A program made the position numbers and the translations under genes. The notes beneath the pieces were generated by a model. That model was not told the DNA's origin and did not search any database. It worked only from the letters and a program-made list of their open reading frames with translations. From Scolanthus callimorphus (taxonomy: Eukaryota > Cnidaria > Anthozoa > Actiniaria > Edwardsiidae), in contig CM066919.1 of the NCBI GenBank assembly GCA_033964015.1, positions 14,425,646 through 14,489,645 on the forward strand: a stretch of DNA of 64,000 nucleotides, in the 5' to 3' direction. Positions 37,301 through 49,300 of the stretch are shown here, piece after piece (the first letter of the stretch is position 1; every line of letters begins with the position of its first letter).

Positions 37301-40300
37301 AAATTATAATTTTGATTTCAGGTTCCCGATAACTAACGTGAAGTTACCGAGAGCTTCGAGAAACGCTCTCTCGATCCCGGTTAAGTTTCCTGATCCCGGT
37401 AAAGTTTCCCGATAAAGATCCCGATAGGTTACCGCACCCGTTAATTACCGCAAGTTTTGAGAAACGGGCCCCAGGTCATTTAGATAAGCACGCAGCCCCA
37501 ATATATTCTGTTGTTGAATGAGATAAAATGTGTCTTCAACTGATTTATGTACCTCTAATTAACAGCTGAAGCTTGAACTAAAGCTAAGATCAATCTCTGA
37601 TGGTATGCACATCATAGCGCACTTATCATTTTGTTCCCTTTCTAAATTTAGGCCTTTTTGCAAACGTCGATCTTTTGCCGACGCGAATCTTATTGTTAGA
37701 AATTTCATTTGCAGTTTAGAGAACGCGTTGTCTAGTGCAAAAGGCAAAGCTATATTAATCATAGCAGAACACGGTGGAATGTAAAGTTTGATTTTTTGTT
37801 TTTAAAATTGATAAAACCAATCTGAATTAGTAAGATTAGATTGAGACAGGCCTTAGTGTACCTTTCCTGTTCATTTGCGTGTGTTTTATTTGCTGATCTT
37901 GTTGTGCTAACAAGTAGCAGGTACCCGTTACAACTGTACCTCGTTTGAAAAATAAGCAGGTTTTCAAGCGCTCAGTTCCATTCGTATGTGTTGCACGTGA
38001 CTCTTCTGCTTATTGACGTACCACGTTCGTCTTGTTGTTAGTTAGGTGGACTTTTATTAGTTGTGACTGATCACTTGTCTAAAAGGACCTGAATTTTGTT
38101 GATCAGCAGAAACATGCACTTCTCCCTTTGGCATGAGTTTTGGGCCGCAAAACTAACATTCAGATATTTCAGATCAAATCGGCTACCGTTTAGTTGTTAA
38201 GTTTACTATAGTTTACTCCCGTGAAGAAGCCTCTAATTATATCGTTGACATTAGAAAAAGGCCACGCCTTTCTTGCAGTCGGATTGTTCTTGGTAAATTA
38301 TATGCACTTTAGTTACTAGATTTGTAGCCGTCATTTCTGCTACAAATTCATTGAAATCCAGGGAAAAAACAGATTGTAGTCTACGCGAGGGTGACATTGA
38401 GCTCAGTGGTCTCAAGAAAGCAAGCCGTTGTACACCAGCTTTACGTGCGGTTTCATCAACGTTTCAATGCCGTTATGACAGACCTGTTGGTGGGATATAT
38501 TCAGCGAACTTTGTTTCTTGTCAGCCGACCACGGGAAAAGGATATACAATGGGGTGCGTTACAGAATTGTACTTGTTTTGTACGCTACGGTGTATTCGAT
38601 GGGAAGAACGCCTTCATTCATTTCTTTCTTGTAATCTGTTTGTTGATGTTTGTTTGATTGGTTACGTGAAAAAGCTGATGCTATCAAGGTAGTCGATACA
38701 GTAAAAAACCCCGCATAAGAACCTGGATTTTTTAATTTAGCCTAAACAGGTTCTTATATAAATGGTACTTAAAGCAAATTTAGGCTACCAAGGCTCTTAA
38801 AATAGGTTCTTGTATTTTCATATGAATTTTATTTAAATAATTATAAATAAATACTTGAGGAATTATTTGAATGATAAACACAATAGACATACAACACAGT
38901 ACAACCTTGAAAGAAAAAAAAAGTATTGTAAAGTTACTTTCAAACAATATAATCAGATGATCTTAATTCGGCAGTTTCTACCTACAGTACACATTTCGGC
39001 AACTCCATTGACAAGAACCTAACGTAAAATGTTAGCCTTAATAGCGGAACTCCCCGTGCCGAAGGCACGGAGTGGAGCCCCATACGTATCATTCAACGTC
39101 ACATGAGAAAGCAACCCATCCAAGCCAAAACGATACGTTCAGCGGCTTACGAAAACATCGCGGGCTCTTATTTACGCATGCGCACTTGCGTTAGTGGCGA
39201 CCCGTGTACACAGCCAATCACAGTCCGTCTTGGATCACTGAGAGCGCGCGTCATTTTGTCCTCCAGCACACAGCGCCGCGGTGCTTTGACGCGGTGCGCG
39301 TGCTTGGCAGAGGACACGGACCGGAAGTCGCTCCTTCATTTTCCCGCCGAAATAACTCGCGAAATAACTCGAAAAAACACGCGCCCGCGTCGGCTCACTC
39401 GAGTTCATTCAGACAAAATTTTTGTTGAGTCAAACTGAGACAAACTCGTGGGTGTGAACCACGCCAAATTTGCTCAAAAGAATTCTCTAATGATTGTCAA
39501 AATACTTCGGATTCGATTCCTTCGCCGATATTTCATAATGTTGTTTAGTCATTTTGGAGAAACTATGAGGGAGTTGCAAAAGATTCAAAGGCTAGATTGC
39601 AGAATACCCGGCCCACGGCGAAGCACGACTTTGGCCTTCTTCTGAAGAAAAACAACAGTTTCTTTCGTAAAAGCTGCAAACGACGTGTTCTTCGAATACT
39701 CATATGAGATCTACGAACAGGGTGCCAGAACTGGATTGAACAGGATTGACAATAACAGAAAATTGCAATGGTTTTAGCCGAATAATATATTTAGGAAAAT
39801 TGGCTTTGTGCAAAAGCTTGCCAAGTAAGAATGAATATTCAACTCAACACATCGGAGACTTTCGGAGGAAAGAAACGACTTCACTATCAGTTATCGGTAA
39901 GCACAAAGCTTGAAATTGCTTCTTATGCTATTTATATTTTTAACTTCCAAGTTTATTGCATTCCTGATGAGAAAATTCTGGCTTTACATGTATTAACTTT
40001 TACGTTTTGCTGCTTTAGTTGGCTCCCTCAAGGTTTCTTTTTCTCCGGCTAAACTCGAAATATAGTTTTGAGTAAGCTTGACTTTTTGGCCCTGCTTTGC
40101 CTTATGTAAACAGGTCATTTCTGATATTCTAGCCTTGATTTTCCTTTGTCACATGTTAGATTTAGTTACTAGTACAATGAGACAAATACTATGTCAAGTA
40201 TTCTTTGTTGTGGATTTCGCTGAAAATCTTATTTTTCATTTTTATTTCAAGGAGATTATCTTTTGTCGGTCGTGAACTGCGACTTGTTAGCATATCAGAA

Positions 40301-43300
40301 CGCGCTAATACTATCATTGCCATACACCCTTTTTTTTTTATAAGGACGTCTAATTTTCAGTTGAGGCTGGGCCGTTCTTATTTTTGGAGCAGTTTGAGGC
40401 TGGAAATGTTCTTACGGACATTTCAGTGACGTCGGAACCTGAAATATGATAGATCTTATAGAAGGATACATACCAATGAAGTATTTAAGAGAGTTTATAA
40501 ATTACAATATTGAAGGTCGTTATTATTAACACATTTGATTCTGGATTTTAGAACGCATCAATGAAAATAAATCTATTTTGCTCCTATCTGAGGCTCAGGC
40601 ATGTTCTTAGCATGTTCTTAAAATTTGGGTAAATTTCAGGCTGAACGTTCTTATAAAAAAGGTTCTTATAAAAAAAAAGAGTGTATAATGGTAACATGAA
40701 TTTTCTTGATTTAAACTGTAAAGGTGAGCTCCCTGTGAGTAAGACGTGGAGTGTGTATGATTGGAGTTCCGCTTTTAGGCATTGCCTAAATCTATATATT
40801 AGGTTCTTATGTAGAGGGTGCTTAAAATGAAAATTTTAGCCCACTAACAGGTTCTTAAAACCCAGGTTCTTATTACTGTAGTGCAATCTATATGTAATGT
40901 TTACAAAACGAGCTGGAGTGTTTTATCGGCAGATAGAAACACGAGGCGAAGCCGAGTGTTTCTATTTGCCGATAAAACATGACAGCGAGTTTTGTAAACT
41001 ACTTCTAAAACGGTTGCCAGTAATAATTCATAATTCCAAGCTAGTTCAGAAAAGGGAAATAAATTTGTTAGAACTACCTCATTGAAATCGAGAATGAAAA
41101 ATCTGATATAGACTGGCTTCAAGTTGTATTGTGTAGCTATTTTGAAATGGCAAACAAAAGATTGACAATGAGAACTTTTCTTTACGATTAGTGTATTTAG
41201 AGAGGCGTTCCGAATAATTGACATATCTTCTGTGTTGGGACAAAAGGTCTGTTCATAATTACATGACTTTCAAAAAGAGAAGAATTCCCTTTGGAATAGC
41301 TGTCACTTATTTACCTATAATAATGATGAGCGATGAAATGCCGTTCAAATCTCATAGAAAAGAAATGAATGTATTAGCGATACCTATAATATTGATAGGG
41401 CTTTCTGATTGGCTTTTGTAAAGAAAGGGTTACCAAATAATTGTCAAAGATGTCCGTTTTGGTTCGTTTCACGAAATGTTCACAGAAGAGTGGTCGGCAC
41501 TGCCCGAGTCGTAGTTGAATGTTTAATTCATGGCCACCGAAAATTAAAAAATGTGACAAATGAACTATCGTTTTACAAAATGCACGTATTCATTTCTAAC
41601 ATGCGTTCTTTTTTCGTAGGTTACGGGAAAAGGTGAAAATCATGACCACAGAGCGTTTGTAAGAGATGGGGTCTCCATGAATATTATTGGGGGAACATGC
41701 TGTTCTGGTGAGTTGTCCTATCATTACTGGTGCTCAGTGAGCCAAACTTGATAGAGAATTGGTGCTCATTGAACTGGATCTGATATAGAACTCTGACGTC
41801 ACCGGAGTTCTATATCAGATTCAGTTCAGTGAGCACCAGTTCTATATCATTGCTGGCTGATTGAGCACCATTATGATATGACAACCAATCAGAACAGCTC
41901 TACCCTGAAAATATTCGTGGACTCCTCAAAATGCTAATTTATATCGGGGTATACAAACGGCCTTCATGGTCCTGATTTCCATTGTGTTTATCTGATTGAC
42001 TATTCATGAGTTTTAGAAAAGTTGTATAGACAGGTAGAGTGCTTACCGACCTTTTGTTTGCGTTGTCAAGCACGAGATCGAAGCCGCGTCAATCTCAAAC
42101 GCCATATTGAAAGAGACAAACCAGCCACTCCCTTTGTCCCTCGTGCCCGGCTATTTTTTACTCGTTCATGGCCAATCCATTCATTCCCAAGATGACGGCG
42201 GTGATCGCGAAGTCTAGGTTTTCGGCCGCGGCGATATACGTAGCCTGCAGGCAGCTAAACAACGATGTACTCATTTTGTTTTAGGGAACCCTTTTTTCCA
42301 AATCAATTAACGGGATACCCGTTTATAACAGCCATAAGTAGACCCTATTTTTGGGGTGGGGGTGCTCGTCGGGAACATTCAGTTTTACCACTAAAAGGTA
42401 CCAAAAGGTCGTGGCTTAGTTGATTTTCAACCTCAGAGAAATGGCGAAACCTCACCTTGAAATGGTGAAATTTTGTCAACTTCTCCCGGGAGAAATACAG
42501 TAAATGTATGGCAGTCATCTTGATTTTTTCCGGGAGACGAAGCGAAAAATCTTGGGATTTTACCCCCTAAAAGGTACCAGAGGCCTGATTTTAAACCCCC
42601 AAAACCACGAGCATCCCCGCCCCAAAAATAGAGAAATGACCCCCCTTCCCCCCCCGGGTAAGTAGACCCCGATTTCAGTTATCTATTTTAAAGTCTATTC
42701 CTCAATCCGTATTGTATCTAACAACATTGTTTCTTCTCATCTGTTAAATACAACTCTAACGTTACATAGATATTTAAAGCAAAGGATATTTGCAAGCTTA
42801 AATTGGAGAGCAAGATATATGGAGAGCATCCTTGATAATTAGAAATATGAATTGTAGGTAGTGACGATGATCGCAACTTCTAAAGTTCCATTGAGATGTA
42901 TTTACTTTAAAGCGGTTCGACCTTGAGTCGTTTGGTAGGTCATTCCACACAAGATAGCCCGTCTATAGCTAAAAGAGCGCTCAGCGGCTTCGGTGCGAGG
43001 TCGTGGTATAGAGAAGTTGTTATTGCTACCCCTCAAATTATGGGAGTGTATCCTGATTGAGGATGATTAAAAAACTCACAGACTCCTGGAGAGTAGATAC
43101 TTTTCAACGATTTAAATACGCTGATGACAAGCTGCTTTGAGCGTCCAGCCTCAAGGGGGCCCAGCCAGGGTCGGGGCCAAGGTCCAGAAGAATGTCTGCA
43201 GATTTGGCATTATAGGCCGAGAACAATATACCCGTCCTATTGTGTAACACATGGGACTTTGCCCATGGAGCCCGACATACACTTTAACAGGGCTTGGCGA

Positions 43301-46300
43301 GGCACCAGCTGGATGCGTTTAGTAAACCCCTAGGCCGGATTATACCTTTGCATATGGCATCAGTATTATTCTGCCAGCTTGCCTCGTCAATCTCAACTCC
43401 ATGGTATCTATAGTTTCGCTCGCGTTTATGGTTGTAAATACTGACATCAAAATTATGGTTAAGATGGCTAAGTCGATGTCTTTTCTCGCAGGCAATAATG
43501 TCAACGTATTGCGGGCGAAGTCAGAAGACACTTTGTCTACAGGAATCCTCATCCCCACCAAGGAAACGGACGAGGACACGACAGCTGCTATTCGGCACAG
43601 TCCGTTGATTGATCCGCAGATGAGACCGCGTGCACCCAGTAAGGGCGGCAAGATTGACTGGCGTGTCTTTCAGGAAGAGGTATCTGCCATCAAATGTACT
43701 AGAGGTTGTGGGGTTGGTGGGTGGTTGCGTGGGTGGGGGTTACAGTAGTTGTGTTAAATGGACAATTTCAACTATAATTTACGTTTGCGCTGCGAAATTC
43801 GCATCAATCCTCAAACATATGAAACAACTACAACAAAACGCCACCATCCACGTTCCCGTTCTCGCCAGAGCGTAAAACGTGGCCGTTTCACGTCCCAGCT
43901 CAGGAGAAAACAGTTACAATGCATTTAGTTTAATGGATAATTTGCACGTGCAAGTTTTGTGCTTTGTAATTAAGTGTATTGTCCTTTGCCGTTGTCGTTC
44001 TCGTTGCATAACGATAGCCTTTTCTAGTCACGTGCGGGGAGCTGAGGCTGTAGACACATACTTTACAAGCACCCATATCGTTTGCCTTAAACCTTCTCTG
44101 TCCTTGTTGGCTCATATACCTGAAAGTCGTAAGTGATAGTGCTACAAAACTATGAAAATACCCTTGCTCTCAAAAATTGAGCATCAGGTTACATTTTGCT
44201 TTTGAGCGTCACATTTTACGTCTGTGTGATATTCGTTATACGCTAGGTAAAGCCGGAGAAATACGAGGCACAAAATCCCTCAACTTGTCGCGCAACATTG
44301 TTGTGTTGCAAGTTTTGGATCGATGTTGTGCGTTTTTCACTCGCGCCACAACTAGTCACGCAACAAAAACGTGTTTCAAGTTGTAAAAACTTGTTGCGCG
44401 AAGTAGGGCGCCGGTCTACTTTGAGCCACAAATTCTGTCTTTGTTGCTCGTTTTTCATCAAACACACAACTTGTCGCGCAAAATTTTGTCTACAATTCAA
44501 ATTGATTAGTCGATAGAAATGAGGGGCAAAATCAGCCTTGAGCTCGCATTTGTGATCATCAAAATAAAATGTTGAGCAACGAATAGAAGACTGCGCGACA
44601 AGTTGAGGAATTTTGTGCCTCGTATTTCCTCAGCTTTAAGGACAAGAGCATTATGTGGTTACTCTTGTACTTGATCTTTGGACCGACGTGGCTTGTTCTC
44701 ACTATAGGTTAAAATGTCGCACGAAGGCGAGGTCAATCGCGCATGCGTAATGTGCATGAACTACGAACGCCAGCTGCAGAAAGTCCAATCTGAAGGGCAG
44801 AAGTTTAAAAACCTGGCAGCGAATCTTCAGAAGGCACTGGACCAGGAAAAGGCATGTTATGTTGGTACTGATGGGGAATGCATCACCAAATTTACATAAT
44901 TATTCTAAATATTTACAAACGTTTACAAATAGACGCGACTGCGATCGATTTGCGTATTAGACCGGCCCGACTTTCAGATTCGACACGCTAGCCTTTTTTT
45001 CCTCTGCAGAAAGCGCTATTCGAAGAGCAGAAAGAGCGGAGTCGCCTGGAGGAGAGCGTGGCAAACGCGGGCGCAGATGCGCAGGCGCAAATCAACGAAC
45101 AGATAAGAGAGGTTACCAAGCTAGAAAAGCTGGTGAACAAACTGCAACATAGCTATACCGTAGCCAAAGAGGAAGCATCTAATCAAATAGTAAGCTCTGC
45201 ATTACATTAATACGCTTAGTCGTGTTTTACGATTGATCTGATAAACCAGACATCCTAGGAGAAAACAACCTCGTCCCAAGGGTCTTCTTGGTCGTTTTTC
45301 AAAATGGCGGTTGACTCGGGAGAAGACCCTGGGGGAGGCTGAGTCACATGACCACTATGACCACTGTTTGAAAACATGGGAACGAGGTTTGTCCTTTGTT
45401 TTGAAACGGTCATGTGACTCAGCCTCCCCCAGGGTCTTCTCTGAGCTAACCGCCATTTTGAAAAACGACCGAGAAGACCCTGGGGACGAGGTTGAGGAGA
45501 AAATACTCTGACCATACTCTGCAGTACCTTCATGCCCGAAACACTAACGCATGTTTTTGTTTCCCGTTCAATGTTTTGCTAGGCAAAAGTAGTGGCATCC
45601 AGAGACGATCTTACAAATGAGGTTGGCACGTCAAATTCTACTTCCTTAGTTTTTTTTGTTTTCATTGCGCAAACATTTCACCTGTGTTGTGTTCACAGCT
45701 TAACAAACTTAGGACCGAGTATAACACCCTGCAAGACTCCGCACTGAAGCAGATGACCGAGGTAAGTCGAGTTCTAATCCGCTTGTGTCATCCCCACTTC
45801 TGCGCTTTGCTTCTACCCAGTGTGCAACGGGTGGAGTGAGACACCAGTTGGCCCTCACGAAACCTTGTGGTAAGTATGTACCAGGTAGGATAGGATAAGA
45901 TAGGAAACTTTCTTCAAACATGGAAAACACATTCATATTTACATATGCTCTTCCTGGGAGCCGTGTCACTAAATATATATATGTGTCACTATACAGTATA
46001 ATTATTTACAACATTAAAATGTAATTCAATTAAAATGGGTTTATGGATACGCTTAGAGGTAGTGTCTATTAAGGAGATTCTTCAAACCAGAAAGGGGCTG
46101 TTTTATTGTATTGTCTGGCTGTTACATAAAGTTGCCCCCCGATACTCAAAACTATGCTTTCCAAATTGGCTATTTGGCCTTTCAGGTTTGGTGAAGGCGC
46201 CATTTTAATACTCATTTCAACTCGAAATCGCGGGATTAGAGGGGGCTTCCCATGGAAGGTCCAAAACATCTATCAATCAACTCTGACCATCGCAAAGTGT

Positions 46301-49300
46301 ACGAACTCTGTGTCACCTCTGTTTACGAAAGAGGCGGAAAAGATTTTTTTCATGCCCAGAAATCATCAATTAATTAGTCGAAAGACATTAAACAACTAAT
46401 GATATGAATTTGTGGATCAAAATAAAAGCTGGCTAGGATAACTTTCTTCGAGCAGGAAACTTGCTACATCCTCCTTGAGTGGTTAGGTATATGTAGCATG
46501 CAAAAATGAAGTCCAGAAATTTCTCCTACGAATCCCGTCCGAATTTGAGGGAAGTTGACCGAAATTCGCACAATTTATTGAAATTAGATGTTTTAGTGTT
46601 TATTTCAACAAAGACAAAGTTGCAGACAAAGAAACGTTGCTTTTAGAAAGCAAACTAATCGGCCGCAAAATTTCAAGATGTTACCTTTTGTATTGGGGAA
46701 GATATGATGATAAACGCAAAAAGCGTCCAGATTTGGGTCAACGCAATGTACTTTTCAACGAGGACATATCTATATATTAATACCGTAAGGAAAATCGTGT
46801 CGACACTCGCTCCGCTCAGCCCTGAAGCTGTGCCGCCAAAAGAAGTTCGCAAACCGAAGGGAAGGTGGATATCTGGACCATGAGCGTGTTTTTGTTGGAA
46901 AAGATTCACCTCGGGCTAAGTTCTAATTCAAGCGATTTCTTAAGCGAGGGACAAAGCCGCCATCGCCGCCATGTTGAATTCTCCCACAGAAACTAAAAAA
47001 GAACTCGGTTCGCGCAGCCGAAAGCACCATTGACATTCAAACCTAAATGGTTCTCTTACAGATTACATACAGGAATGTGCAAGGATAATTCTAACTTGAA
47101 AGATTTCAGCTGAGAAAAATTTTCATTCAAGTTTCAACAAACGTACACACTACATTGCTTCCCTCGGAGCATACGCGCTAAGTAATGCTTAGTCGAAATG
47201 ACACATTTAGAAAACAAAGTCCGTGAAGGTCATGAATAATATTCTCTAATATTCTCTTCGCAAAACGAAGGACACAGTCCCGAAGAGAAGGAGGAAATTC
47301 CTCCAGTGGGCATGTTTTTGTTGGAAAAGATTCACTTTGGGCTAAGTTCTAATTCAAGCTATTTATATTTTTTTAAGTGAGGGACAAAGCCGAAAATATA
47401 TAAATAATATAAACTAAAAAAATTTCTTAGTCCTTAGAACATTTTTACTTGACCTGTTTCTTCTCTCCCCTCGCTGAGATATGATAAACATACAAACAAT
47501 TCCGAAGTCAAATTAGGTTTCGATTTTCACGGGTTCTTTGACCGATTTGAGTGACGGACACGCGCGTTATTTTATCGCACCAAAATCAGGGAGACCAGTG
47601 CAAAAAAAATCCTTTTGGGCTCAGTTGATTTATTTCGGCATGGTGGGACGGGGTACTCATGGTGATGGGAGGTTATTAGTAATGTAAATCCAGCAGTTTA
47701 TGGAAAGTGGAAATCATGAACATCCATATGGCCATTGTGCTTTTTTCCCGTTTTTTTTTTTAAACAGAGAACACTTTTTTTAAGTAAAATAAATTTCCCC
47801 CTTACACTCCGTGAATTTTTCACGGGCATCAGCTAGTATTAATATATTTCACAAGCGAAAAGCATAGTGCCGTTCCACACGTTTTTCACTCGGCCCCTTT
47901 TTGGCAAGGAGGACATCATTTCTATTAATGCATAATTATATCTCCCAGCTCTTTTCTACAAAAATATCGTCCATTTTTATAAACCCTGTGTTATGCGGAT
48001 CGCTAATTATTGTTTTCCCAGCTTCAATTTCTCGCCCTAAACGTTCCGTTTTTATTTTCGGCGCAACCGCCAACCGAAGTTTCTAACCACTTTATTGTGT
48101 GGGAAGATTAGCATCTTGGCTAGAAAACTAGCAAAGCTGTGCAAACACCACTCACTTTAGAAAAGATTCACGAATAACAATGTTTTTCAAAAACACACAT
48201 ATTTAGCAACATTGGCCTTGCAATCATGGATGTATTTTTGTAGGACAACCTTACACGGTAATCATCAGATAAAGGCGATACAGTATGCGTCTTTAAAAAA
48301 ACTTATATTTTGATCGAATACCCTTTCCAAGACTCGCGAAGTTAAAATTGCCTGTCGTGTGGTCTCGCAGTAAGGGGTCACAGCGGTTGGTCATTTTAAT
48401 TTTTACGTCTTTAAATGAGTTATTTATTGCTGGCAACCTACACGTAGCGCACTTTATTTAAGGTGGCTGCATCCCGATCAAAGAAATTTAGTCTCTTTTT
48501 CGTAAATCTAGATTGCTAGTAGCCATATTCAGGTTCACTTGGAAACCGCGTGTTTAATAAATAATTTTTAGGCCTATTTTTTTTTTAAATGACTACTTAC
48601 ACTCACATTTTCAAATACGATTACTAGTCGGGTAAATAGAAAAGCTGTTTTACTATTTCCGATAAAACAAAGAATGAAAATTTAGTCTGCTACACTCAGG
48701 AAGCTACACTAAACTGAAGTTATTTTTTTTTAAAGCCGGGGAAATACGAGGCACAAAATCCCTCAACTTGTCGCGCAACATTGCTGCGTTGCAAGTCTAA
48801 TGTTTGTTGCTCGTTTTTCATCGAATTCACAACTTTTCGCGCAACATTTTGTTTTGATGATCACACATGCGAGACCAAGGCGAATTTGGCTCCTTAACAC
48901 TTCATTTCTATTGACCAATCAACTTGAATCGTTGGCAAAAATGTTGCGCGACAAGTTGTGTGTTTGATGAAAAACGAGCAACAAAGCCAGAATTCGTGTC
49001 TCAAAGTAGACCCGCGCTCTACTTCGCGCAACAAGTTTTCACAACCTGCAACAAATGTATTTGTTGCGCGACAAGTTGTGCCGTGAGATGAAAAATGCGC
49101 AACATCGATTATCAACTTGCAACGCAACAATGTTGCGCGACAAGTTGAGGGATTTTGTGCCTCGTATTTCCCCGGCTTAAGCAGTTATTTGCAGCTCCTC
49201 GCCGTCTAGGTCACCATACTTTTCACCAAATCCAAATATTCTGTTTTACATTTCATGGATTTCCATTGAACCGTAGACGATTCTAGCGTCTTTGCTAATG

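Larger units (their letters stand above)
32850..37472. mobile_element. 4.6-kb TIR element (GGGGCCGTTTCTC family), nested insertions
   Basis: The left end GGGGCCGTTTCTCCAAACTC...CCGGTAA and the right end TTACCGCAAGTTTTGAGAAA...CGGGCCCC are imperfect inverse copies of about 28 bp. Both flanking zones are rich in CCCGTTAA/CCCGGTAA motifs. No transposase recognised. Confidence 0.6.

Noticed and set aside
44852..44899. Alternative rabaptin C-terminus by reading through exon g
   Set aside because: A stop follows 15 codons later, while the next exon continues the frame and the coiled coil.
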